Source of the DNA: Pyrenopolyporus hunteri | Taxonomy: Eukaryota; Ascomycota; Sordariomycetes; Xylariales; Hypoxylaceae | Length of the DNA stretch: 64,000 bases | Assembly (NCBI GenBank): GCA_902806595.1 | Contig: CADCXC010000038.1 | Span: forward strand, 806,001-870,000 | Direction: 5' to 3' | In this document: positions 1-9,919 of the stretch, piece after piece | Position numbering within the stretch: position 1 is the stretch's first letter | How the letters are laid out: each line of letters opens with the position of its first letter | Program-made: the position numbers and the translations under genes | Notes under the pieces: model-generated | What the model was told of the DNA's origin: nothing | Seen by the model: only the letters and a program-made list of their open reading frames with translations | Databases searched by the model: none

Positions 1-2209
1 TGATCGATAGCACACGCTCGATTGCGGGACCATAATGTACCCTCTTCGCCTCGTAGCTCTCGATCTTTTTGCTCATAGCAGCAGGACTCGAGAGCTGCAA
101 TCCCTGCTCTGCAGCTTCGCGCACTTTTGCCATGCTTCGGTCAACAGATTCGATCATCTTCTGAGCCTGCCTACCGGCGCCGCGGAACACCAGAACCCAT
201 TTGTCCTCACCGAGCTCCTTTCTTAAGGATTCGGCGTCCTTCTCGAGTTTCTTGTAGCTGGCCTCTAGACCTGCTCTCCTCATCTCGAGCTCCTCACAGG
301 CCGTCGGGAAGGCGCCAGAAGCCCTCGCCTCGAAGACCGAGAGTCGCATGGGCAAGAAGTCTAACGAAGCTCTTAGAGGCTGCATCCGGGCGAACAACGC
401 AAGCAAACTCGAGTCGTCCTGGGTGAGAGCAGGAGTACCCGGAGAACTTGGGCTAAGGGGGAACGGAGGCACGCTGAATCGGTTGTTACGAGCAACAGCC
501 GGTGGCGTCTCTTCAACGATCGTTTCGAGGTCGCCAATATCCACCCCGTCCCCGTTTGAAACGGCCATCATGGATTTGTGGCGTCGTTCCTCCATTTCAA
601 ATATTAGTCGGCTTAGCTCATCCATTTCGTTCTGAATATCGCCGAGGACCATGTTCCACAACTCTTCCCATTCCATAGCCGTCTCAACCTGGCCCTTGAC
701 GTTGTTCAAAGTAGTGCGAATCTTAGCCCACTCGGCCATGATGGCTTCCATCTGCGCAACAGCCTTGTGCAAGTCTTCACCGGACACATTGCCAATGTCT
801 GGCCGGTTCTGGAGTTCTTCGATGGCGTCCACGTAGACGTTGATAAGCCCCTCGAATCTCGTGATGGCGTGCTCTACTTCTTCGTATCCTTCCCTACCAC
901 CGGCCGCCGCCCACTCGACGTCATCATCGCTATCCAAGCCCCCGATAACCTCGGAGGCTTTCGAGATCCAGCTTCGTATCTGTTCAGCCGCGCCCAGCAG
1001 GGCCTTCGCCGCAGCCTGGGCGGTGGGGATGGCAGCGACCTTACTCGATAGCAATTCCGCATCCGGTAGTTGCAGCGCAGTGAGCTGGGCAAGCTGATTG
1101 GCAAACGACGCGCGCGATATGGTATATATGGATCCGGGGCGTTGAAGGCCAAGCGGGTTGAAGTAGGCGGGCAGATCGGAGAACTCGGCGGGTGTCGCGC
1201 TTGCAGGAGGCGTGTCCTTGGGCGGTAAGGGGGGCGGCGTTTGGGACTCGTCGTCAAGTTCTAATTTGGGGACACGGGCGTCTCGCTCGATATGCTCCCT
1301 ACGGATATCTAATTGGGCCTTGGTGCCATTTCCATTCGTGTGGTCTGGCAATCGATATTTGTTAGTGTCCATATCCAATGGCGGCGCTTCCGTTATTTCC
1401 GGCAGAAGCTCAGGCTTGGGAGAGGGTTCGGCCTGGACGAATGCGATCGGGTTTTCTTCCTCGTTCCTATTCTTGCCTCGGAACGAATCGCGACTGGATT
1501 TAGACCTTAACAATTGGAGAGGGGCACCCTTCCAGGGACGACCTCGCCGCTCGATAACAAGCCCGGTGGAATTAACTTGGTGAGCCTGGTCGAGCTGTCG
1601 TAGCTGATCTTCTGGCAGGCGACCGACGTGCTCGTGGGCGGCCGCTAATTGAGACGAAGGGGAGGACTGTCTCTGGGTGCCGAAGCCCAAGGCCTTGAGA
1701 CGGGCTGCTAAGCCAGGAGAGGGTCTACGGGGTTGGTGGTGTTTGGGCTTGATGGTAGAGGAATTATTATTAGGGGGAGGAGTAACAGCCGTAGTAGTAG
1801 TAGTGGCGGTGGCGGCGGTAGTGTTATTATTATTGCTGTTGTTGTTGCTATTGTTGTTGAGGTTAAAGTTGTTGTTGTTGGTGATGGTAGTGATGGTAGT
1901 CGTGGTGGTGCTGTCGGCAGGGAGAGGTCCAAGCTGCGCCAAATCGGTCGGGACGTCGGAAAATGTCAAAAGATCGAGGGGCGGGTCGGCGGCATTTTGT
2001 TGCTGAGGTTCAGGATCAGGAAATCCTGGGTCCGAAAAAGCGGAGGCCGTCGGTGTGGGAGATTGGCGAGAGGAAGAAGCAGGCCGGGTGATAAGGTGTT
2101 GGTCGTGGAGACGGTTCGGTGATGCTGAAGAAGCTGGCGCCGTTGCTGCTATCGCTGCATCTGGTGCTGGTGCCTCTGCAGCTGGACCGGCTCCAGATGG
2201 GCCAGTCAT
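1..2209 (-). CDS. kar9: KAR9 domain protein (spindle positioning/karyogamy), N-terminal part
   Basis: Partial gene: 736 codons are open from the ATG at 2209 to the left edge, with no intron needed. Kar9 links cytoplasmic microtubule plus ends (through Bim1/EB1) to actin-based transport, orienting spindles and nuclei. Visible here are an Ala/Pro-rich start, an Asn/Thr low-complexity stretch from GAC/AAC/ACC-type triplets (about residues 95-150), a Pro/Ser-rich disordered part, and from about residue 350 a long helical region. That region includes QLTALQLPDAELL, MEWEELWNMVLGDIQ and, near residue 690, EDKWVLVFRGAGRQAQKM, which I recognise as characteristic of the fungal KAR9 domain. The C-terminal basic/Ser-rich part, where EB1-binding motifs would lie, is outside the window. 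The family call rests on motif recognition. The start is the first ATG in the frame; an upstream non-coding exon cannot be excluded. Confidence 0.85.
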   Translation of the reverse strand, partial: MTGPSGAGPAAEAPAPDAAIAATAPASSASPNRLHDQHLITRPASSSRQSPTPTASAFSDPGFPDPEPQQQNAADPPLDLLTFSDVPTDLAQLGPLPADSTTTTTITTITNNNNFNLNNNSNNNSNNNNTTAATATTTTTAVTPPPNNNSSTIKPKHHQPRRPSPGLAARLKALGFGTQRQSSPSSQLAAAHEHVGRLPEDQLRQLDQAHQVNSTGLVIERRGRPWKGAPLQLLRSKSSRDSFRGKNRNEEENPIAFVQAEPSPKPELLPEITEAPPLDMDTNKYRLPDHTNGNGTKAQLDIRREHIERDARVPKLELDDESQTPPPLPPKDTPPASATPAEFSDLPAYFNPLGLQRPGSIYTISRASFANQLAQLTALQLPDAELLSSKVAAIPTAQAAAKALLGAAEQIRSWISKASEVIGGLDSDDDVEWAAAGGREGYEEVEHAITRFEGLINVYVDAIEELQNRPDIGNVSGEDLHKAVAQMEAIMAEWAKIRTTLNNVKGQVETAMEWEELWNMVLGDIQNEMDELSRLIFEMEERRHKSMMAVSNGDGVDIGDLETIVEETPPAVARNNRFSVPPFPLSPSSPGTPALTQDDSSLLALFARMQPLRASLDFLPMRLSVFEARASGAFPTACEELEMRRAGLEASYKKLEKDAESLRKELGEDKWVLVFRGAGRQAQKMIESVDRSMAKVREAAEQGLQLSSPAAMSKKIESYEAKRVHYGPAIERVLSI

Positions 2210-5200
2210 TTACCAATATGAGTGACTGATATCGTGGGTATATGTCACTTCTTATTTTATCGATTTTTTTTTATATTTTAATTTTTTTATATTTTTTCTT
2301 TCCTTTCTCGTTTGGGCTTCTTGGATCTTGCTTGGACCTGGACTTGCAGCTGAGGCGGCAGTCTGTGTTGTTGCCCACTTTCTTGCTGCGACTGCACAGA
2401 CGCAAGTGATGGGCTCCTTGTTTTTTTCTTTTCCTCTTCTTCTTTTTTTCTTAGCCACAGGGCGATGATCTCTCCTATTTTTTTTTTCTTGTTCTCCCCT
2501 GGAAAGTGGTATTACACGTAACGTGTTCTGGACGAAGAGGAATTGGCGTGTCGGCGGAGTCGTACAGGCTTGATTGGTGTGGGGGGGTTGCCGCGGGTTC
2601 GAGGTACTGTCACAAATTAAGTACGAGAAGCACTTCGGTACTTAGTGACTACAGGCTTGGTAGTGACTGTTTCCACCGTGTCTTGTCTGCCCTATAATTT
2701 GGTATAAGCTATGCGTACAAGCTATGCAAAAGGTACCGGTCATGTACCTCACACACGCTTCCCCCCTTTAGCAGCCAATGGTAACCCGTCGCAATAAAAC
2801 TTCGGGCAGGTACCCCAAAGACGCCAAAGGCAAGAGAGACAAGAAAGGGCAGCAAGGTACCTAAACCACCTACAGTAACCCTTTCCCCCCTTTCGGATTG
2901 CGATGGCACCAGATGGCACAGGGTCAGGACGTGCGGGAAAGAGCTCTAGCAGAGACGCTTCTACCCTCTCATTCAGTAGCTTCCACTTCCAATTGTAGGG
3001 TCTGGCGGGTCGATCCGGTTCTGGTCTCGTTTTGGTTCGTATCTTTTTTTTTTTTTAAAAAAAAAAAAAAAGGAAAGCCACTGTTTTTGGGCCTATCCGA
3101 AGCATTCGAACTTCCTCGATGATTCTATCCGAAGCCTCTTCCTAGCCCGCATTTGACGACAAACATAAACCAATCAACCACAACCCGAATTATCGCGCTA
3201 GCTTTTACTTTGGCGTTGTTGATGATTGAATTGTCGTGTCGCGGTTGCACAGGCCGGGAGAGTAGGATTGGATGGGATGGTCGTAAGTATGCTTGTAACG
3301 AACCAGCAGGTGAAAAGGGAAGAAAGGGACACGGTGCTAATTGACTCGAGAAATATGAGTCCCTATGAATGGCTTGAAAACAAATGGGACGAAGATGATG
3401 ATGACTAGGAGTTTGTCTGCCAGGAGTCGCCGGTGACCCAACCGGGTCACTCCCAAGCGCAAAAAAAAAAAAAAAAGCAATAATTCACGCGTCTGTCACA
3501 ACCCGGTTCCAATTGGCTGTTGATACATCAGATTATGACACAATGGCGCAGGCAATCACCAGCAGAAGAAGGCGATGAGGGAGGAAAGAGGAAATAAGCA
3601 ACATTCTACCATACGGCCCGGTCTCGTTTAATTAATAGACAGGCAAGGCAAGTAAAGGTTTGTTCTCTCTCGTTCCAGGGTTGAAAGTCGTTTGTTCGCT
3701 ACCTGCCTACCTACCTAAGGTCGTTCATCGGAACCCAGTCTGCGGTAATCTCGTTCCTCTGTGACTTGATTTACTCTTCCGAGAACACCCCAGCCGTAGC
3801 CCATCAGCCCAGCTAGGGAGCAAGAGTGTCTAATAATATAAGAAGAAAATCAGTGTGGGGATGACAACATCCGGTCGGCTTTTTACCATTATGGTCCTCA
3901 AACTAACTCCCCTAAGTGCCTTGGGTAAATATATCGATATCTCTTCACATTACTTATACGCATATACACAATGGTAAACCCCTTTGTCGCACAGTCCTTA
4001 CATCGCGGAACTTCCATCATCGAGCACAGAATCAATATCTCCCCATCATTTACCGCGTAATTAACTTGGTTTAAAGATCTTACCACCCATCCCATGCAAC
4101 CTTTATGATAGCAAATATTAAAAAGATAATACCTGAAAGTGTCTCGTGCACGCAGACAATCCTCAAGCATGCCACATGGGTTATTTAAGGCTCACGGAAC
4201 CGTTGGTTAGAATTGCCAGGGCCAGGATACCAGCATATCCTACCCGAGCCAGGGATCGGGGATAGACGCAAAATGAACATTACGACGCTGTAGAATTCCA
4301 TTGGAAATGAGGATGTATGTTGAACAGAATTATTCATTCACAACCTAGGTAGGTTATGCATATGTGTAAACCCATAGACATATAATCCAAGAAGCCTTAT
4401 GTCGATAATACAATATTTAATTACCAAAGATTGCAGAAACACACATATACCAGGTAGTTAATTGATTATATCTTATTCTACGTACGTCATCTTGTAAACT
4501 GAGTACTCATTCTAACCCCCAGGTCTGCATGCCTAATATAATACTAGGTATGTATTTTGGGATAATGTGTTAAGTCCAGCATTTGCAGGGGCGAAGGGAT
4601 TTTGGTAAATCAACCAAAGCTTCCAGAAGTAGCGTCACATGCATCATCGTGCATTACCTTTCTGCAGCGGGCCATGCAGATGCCGTGAAGTCGGGGTCGC
4701 TTATTAATACGACAAATTCCCATCACATGCAGGATTGACAACTGTCAGTATTTCTATTTGTAGGGCAATGGAATAATACTATGTATTGCCTCCTGTATTA
4801 CCACCTACCTGAATCTCATACAAATGTGTCAACAGGCATGAAGTATGTAGAGTAGATGTTCTGGACACGGTTGCATAGTCTCACGCATCGAGATGACTAG
4901 AACATGAACCGTCGTAATTAAAGGAGAAAGGAAGATCCATAACGTCAGATTTGCTTCTGTAGGTACCTGTACCTACTTACCGTAGGTACTTAACCTCTAT
5001 ATATAATGAGGAGGAATGTATATAATTAAATCATGTTGCCCAGCCAGCCGGTACGGTGCCGTCCGACGCAGCACCCTTCAAATTACATGTAGTATCTTAA
5101 GCATAGACAAAGATACGAGCCAACCGTCCCCTCGATCATTCTTAAGAATTGTTACCATTTCTATATATTTCTTCAATCCGCTCAAGAGAAAGATAGTCAG

Positions 5201-6091
5201 AAATAGTACGTTCGGAAGTGATTCACAAGTATTAAAAGAATCTTCAATGAAGAATCTAAAGAACTACATGTAATCCATAGACCTGAATATACATGTAGGT
5301 GGTATATAATAATGTAATTAAGAAAAGGGGCAAATGGGGAAATTACCTGCAGCAGGAGGTACCTACATAGTGTACCTATAGGCTACACCTGTGCGGGCTA
5401 CTGTAGGGTTCAGACGGCTTTTCCATTTCGTTCCTTTTACGCGTCCCCACCTGGCCGAGGCCCGGCTCGACGCGAACAGAACGCACCTACCTTTCCTTTA
5501 TATACCTATGTACCTACTATGGTATAACAGTGGCACGTATCAATGTATGTAGGTAGGTATATATGCACTTACATTGGATATTTATGGCCCCTTGATCCTT
5601 CCCCAAAGAGTCCCACTTCCTTGCGGATGTGCTGGACGAACTGGAAAACGCTAAATACGAAGTAGGTAAGGTAAGATGTACCTAATTGATCTCATACCAC
5701 GTTGGGGAATCGGCCACCTGTGATTGTTTATTCTCCGACACCTAACTCGATAAAATCGTTGCCGTCCCGTTTCAAGTTATTTACAAATTATTTACATACC
5801 TACTTCGTGCCTACTCCGTATATACCACTCACTAACTCACTAACTCGCCAAACTCATCCGACTATTAGGAAACGCTCTTTTCATATCCATATCTCCCTAA
5901 TCCGAAGCTGTTGAGCAGCCCTGACCCACGGTCTTCTGGTCTGGCCACTCTCCGCCCGCACCCCCCATTCTCATATCGCAAAGTCATATTCTGCGATTTG
6001 ACTTTCGACCCACGACGCTGCTACTGCATTCAAACCCTCAATCTTTCTAGATTAGGTCACTAAACCATCGCATACTTTGAGAACATCAGCC
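2210..6091. other. Long intergenic region between divergent genes
   Basis: This 3.9 kb region separates two divergently transcribed genes. It is AT-rich, with homopolymer runs: a T13A16 tract at 3044-3072 and an A-run near 3461-3477. There are several TAGGTA/TACCTA-type repeats, for example around 3709-3719, 4342-4350, 4962-4990 and 5500-5560. Short open frames exist; one near 3350-3408 ends in an acidic DEDDDD tail. None has a convincing start, splice structure or recognisable family, so I call no gene. The last few hundred bases are presumably the promoter and 5' UTR of the gene at 6092. Confidence 0.5.
3044..3072. repeat. T13A16 homopolymer palindrome
   Basis: Thirteen T followed directly by sixteen A, able to form a hairpin or act as a nucleosome-excluding tract. 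Confidence 0.9.
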
Positions 6092-7639
6092 ATGGCAGCC
6101 AACCAAGACGAACGACCAACGTTTCGCCGCGACTCCCCCTCACCTGAAAGAACGCCCGGACCAGCCATAGGTTCCAATAGGGTGAATTCTGCGCGGTGCG
6201 TATCGACCACTTCGTCCGCCTCCCGCGCCTCAAGTACCGATGGTTCGTATCGAGATTCGTTGGGTAGCGACGCACAGTCTAGGCTTTCTTCTTCGAGCTT
6301 TGCCTCGTCGCGCCTGTCTACGATAAGCTTGGACAAGCCTCTAAAGAGGCGTGGCTACACGAAACCTCAGGGGACGGATTTCGCTGCTAGCGCAAGACAT
6401 CGAGAGAGCGTCCTGAGCTTAGGAAGCATATCTCATCTTCAATACTACTTCGCGAGGACAGGTCTATTGGATGGTAAAGGAGGACAGCTGGCTAGGAAAA
6501 GGCATCCGAGAGCTACCCTAGACTTGTCGCAGCTGACCTCCTCCCCCTCTCTTCTAAGCCCTAAAGCTACTGGCTCTGATGTGGACTCTTCCTATGCCTC
6601 GATGGGTAGTAGCCCGGATCTTGGTGCTCAGAACTTTAGCGGTCTCGCGGTGGACTCACCCACCGAAGACCCCGATGGCTTCTACTGGGACGAGTACGAA
6701 GAGCCAGATCTGGACGTCTTACCACCAACTACCAGCACTTATATTCATCGAGAAAAACATATCCCCAGACCACCCACGATCGAGGAGATGAAAGCAGATT
6801 TGACCAAAGCCCTAGACGCTGCCGCGAAAGTGTTGAAAGAGGCTGCACCGGTATCAGGCGTCTTGGCTCAGAACCCCAAGCCAACGCAGACCATGTATGA
6901 AGTACAGGGCGTGCAGCTCCTAGACGTGATGACGCTCGCCATCCGCGCTGCAAAGATCTATTATACGGCGCACGAACATCCGGATCGTCTGGATGCTATT
7001 AAATCCGAAAAGGAGATTCGCTCGGAGCTGCTTTCCGTCATGGAGGTGCTAAAGCATATGGCAACTAGGAATTTCACCGGCGGTCCCCGTCAGGATGAGC
7101 ACAAGACGATGACCTCTTGGATCGACAGCATACGCGTTATGCTCAGCAAGGAGGAAGAAATAGAGAAGGCCGAGCACGCTGAGAGAGCCAGCTGGACGTG
7201 GTTGAAGGGGGACTGGTCAGGAAGGGAAATCGAACGCGAGATTGCATTCTTAAGCTCGATCGACTCCGAAAGTGACCCGTTACCCCCGTGGACGCCGGTA
7301 GGCCAGGCAACGGAGCTGCCGACACCGTTCTTGGCAAGTTTGCAGAACGGGTTGAGACTTGTCCAGCTTCACAACACGGCCGTCAAGAAGTCACGGCGGC
7401 GCTTTGGTACCATTGGCACATTTCACACGGACACGCAAAAACCATATAGATGTGCGGATAATCTACGTTACTGGATCAAGGCGGCCGAGTTGCGATATGA
7501 AGTGCTACTAAAGGTAGACGTCATGGGAGTGGTTTATAACAGCGATCCTCAAGTATGGGTAGACTTTGAGGCAGCGATTTGGAAATGGTGTCGAAAAGTG
7601 CGGGAGGAGATCACAGCCGACTGGGCGAGTTCAGAATAA
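6092..7639 (+). CDS. Conserved fungal protein of unknown function, 515 aa
   Basis: Single-exon gene of 515 residues. I chose the ATG at 6092 because it sits in a strong context (CAGCCATGGC); a TTG 15 bases upstream is in frame but is not a eukaryotic start. Residues 1 to about 200 are Ser/Arg/Pro-rich and probably disordered, with several possible phosphorylation sites (SPSPERTP). Next comes an acidic patch (YWDEYEEPDLD). The C-terminal half looks folded and mostly helical, with many Trp residues (SWTWLKGDW, NLRYWIKAAELRYEVLLKVD, IWKWCRKV). No signal peptide or membrane segment is seen. The layout resembles an uncharacterised family I believe is widespread in Pezizomycotina, but I cannot assign a function. 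Confidence 0.75.
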   Translation: MAANQDERPTFRRDSPSPERTPGPAIGSNRVNSARCVSTTSSASRASSTDGSYRDSLGSDAQSRLSSSSFASSRLSTISLDKPLKRRGYTKPQGTDFAASARHRESVLSLGSISHLQYYFARTGLLDGKGGQLARKRHPRATLDLSQLTSSPSLLSPKATGSDVDSSYASMGSSPDLGAQNFSGLAVDSPTEDPDGFYWDEYEEPDLDVLPPTTSTYIHREKHIPRPPTIEEMKADLTKALDAAAKVLKEAAPVSGVLAQNPKPTQTMYEVQGVQLLDVMTLAIRAAKIYYTAHEHPDRLDAIKSEKEIRSELLSVMEVLKHMATRNFTGGPRQDEHKTMTSWIDSIRVMLSKEEEIEKAEHAERASWTWLKGDWSGREIEREIAFLSSIDSESDPLPPWTPVGQATELPTPFLASLQNGLRLVQLHNTAVKKSRRRFGTIGTFHTDTQKPYRCADNLRYWIKAAELRYEVLLKVDVMGVVYNSDPQVWVDFEAAIWKWCRKVREEITADWASSE

Positions 7640-8523
7640 GAACGACGGATGTGTTACGAGTTCATGCTTATGACGTTCCATGCTAGAAGCCTCGGAGACG
7701 GAGCTTCACAAAGGGATGTATCAGCCCAGCGATTGGTGGCCATACTACATGCATACCTACCTACCTATGAGGTAGGTAATGAAGGCGCTGCTGCATCACG
7801 ATTTACACCATATACCCCCGGAGCATAGTATTGAATGCGCTGTAGTATTCCGAAACTTGTCGAGAGGATCGGGCTTGAAGGATATTCTTTAAGAACAACG
7901 ATGTTCTGATTAACTTCGACCATTGCGAATAGCTGGTTGAGCTAGGGTTTTGAGGCGCACGGTTTATCTCGGCCAAAGGAACAATAGAAAGATTCCCACG
8001 CCGTCCATTTTTGGTGTACTGTGTATTAATATTTACTTACATGTTGCATGTGTGATTTTACAGCGCTTTAAAGCCGCTCTCCGAATGTTGCTTTACCTAT
8101 ATAATACCTGTGTAACCTGTGCACTTGATGTTTGTTGTGTAATGCATTCGCCTACATGTACCTAAGTAAGGCAAGGTAGGTACCTAGGTACCTAAGCATA
8201 CGGCAGAAGTTCGGCATTTGGCGGGTCTAAGCCTTGGCAGACCCGGCTAGGCAAACGGAAGCTTCATCAGCTACCTACCTGCAACTACTTGCCCAGTGAC
8301 TGCTAGCAGCCTCGAGGTTGAGCTCCATCGAATTAACTTTCCATTCGCAACAACTCCCCGAATACCCGTACGACGTAATTCCTTGCCCAATACAACAACA
8401 AAAAACCAAAAACAACACCAGCAGCCCAGCGCTTCTCCCAAAAACGAAAACCTCTACCTCCATTTTCACATCCCGCCACCCCCAATATTCTTCCGAACCC
8501 AACATAAATCTACAATACAAACC
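7640..8523. other. Intergenic region upstream of rpt4
   Basis: 3' flank of the preceding gene followed by the promoter and 5' UTR of rpt4. It contains TAGGTACCTAGGTACC repeats at about 8175-8196 and 7752-7775. The last 120 bases before the rpt4 start are C/A-rich, as is usual for fungal 5' leaders. No gene is seen. Confidence 0.5.
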
Positions 8524-9919
8524 ATGGCCTCAGACCAAGAACGGGAGCACGCGCTCCAAGCGCTCCGGGCTAAACTCATCGAGTCGCGAGAATGGGAGTC
8601 TAAGCTGAAGGCCTTGCGCCTGGAGATAAAGGGATTAGAGAAGGAATTCAACCAGACCGAAGAGAATATTAAGGCTCTACAAAGTGTCGGCCAGATCATC
8701 GGCGAAGTCTTGAAGCAGCTCGACGAAGAAAGATGTACGCCACCCCACCGTAACCCTATACTACTTATGATGATATTCAAGCGAAGGGTTGGCTGACTTA
8801 AGCTTGTTTCCGCAGTCATTGTAAAGGCCTCTTCGGGTCCCAGATATGTCGTCGGCTGCAGATCAAAAGTCGACAAGTCCAAGCTGAAGCAAGGAACCCG
8901 TGTCGCGCTTGACATGACGACCCTAACCATCATGCGAATGCTACCGCGAGAAGTCGACCCCCTCGTCTACAACATGTCGCTGGAGGACCCAGGTCAGGTT
9001 AGTTTCGCGGGTATCGGCGGCCTTAACGACCAAATCCGCGAGCTACGTGAGGTTATCGAGCTACCGTTGAAGAACCCCGAGCTATTCTTAAGAGTAGGGA
9101 TCAAGCCGCCCAAGGGAGTATTACTCTACGGACCCCCGGGTACGGGAAAGACGTTACTGGCGAGAGCCGTCGCTAGCAGCCTAGAGACGAACTTCTTAAA
9201 AGGTACGTACATTATCGCTATTCCACAGAATCCCTTGCGTTTGTGCTAACAAGTTATCTCCACGCATATAGTCGTCTCCTCAGCTATCGTCGACAAGTAT
9301 ATCGGGGAGTCCGCCCGACTAATACGAGAAATGTTTGGTTATGCCAAGGAACACGAGCCATGCATCATCTTCATGGATGAGATCGACGCCATTGGCGGAC
9401 GACGATTTTCGGAGGGAACTAGCGCGGACCGAGAGATTCAGCGTACGCTCATGGAGTTGCTCAACCAGCTGGACGGTTTCGACTACCTAGGCAAGACCAA
9501 GATCATCATGGCCACGAACCGACCCGATACCTTAGATCCCGCACTACTGCGTGCCGGCCGTCTCGACCGCAAGATCGAAATCCCGCTACCGAATGAGGTC
9601 GGCCGCCTCGAGATTCTCAAGATCCACGCCCAGAGCGTTATCACAGAGGGCGATATCGACTTTGAGAGCGTAGTCAAGATGAGCGACGGTCTCAACGGAG
9701 CGGATCTACGAAACGTGGTCACCGAAGCGTAAGTCTTATATTTATCTCATGAGATTACGTTAGAGAGAAGCTTAAGTTGCTAACTTTAAACCCTTTAGCG
9801 GTCTATTTGCGATCAAGGCCTACCGAGACGCTGTCAACCAGGACGACTTCAACAAAGCAGTCCGGAAGCTAGCGGAGGCCAAGAAGCTAGAGGGCAAACT
9901 GGAGTACCAGAAGCTATAA
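8524..9919 (+). CDS. rpt4: 26S proteasome regulatory subunit Rpt4 (AAA ATPase)
   Basis: One of six AAA ATPases of the 19S base ring, which unfolds ubiquitinated substrates and feeds them into the 20S core. Four exons: 8524-8734, 8816-9202, 9272-9728 and 9799-9919, all with GT-AG introns of 69-81 nt and consistent phases, giving 391 aa, close to human PSMC6. Visible in order are an N-terminal coiled coil (about 1-65), an OB-like segment (70-125), the Walker A motif GPPGTGKT at 176-183, Walker B IIFMDEIDA ending near 239, and the second region of homology with arginine finger context (TLDPALLRAGRLDRKIE). The pattern PLVYNMSLEDPGQVSFAGIGGL and the short C-terminus match Rpt4 better than the other Rpt paralogues. 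Another proteasome gene (pre4) lies 9 kb away on the other strand, without an obvious shared promoter. Confidence 0.96.
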
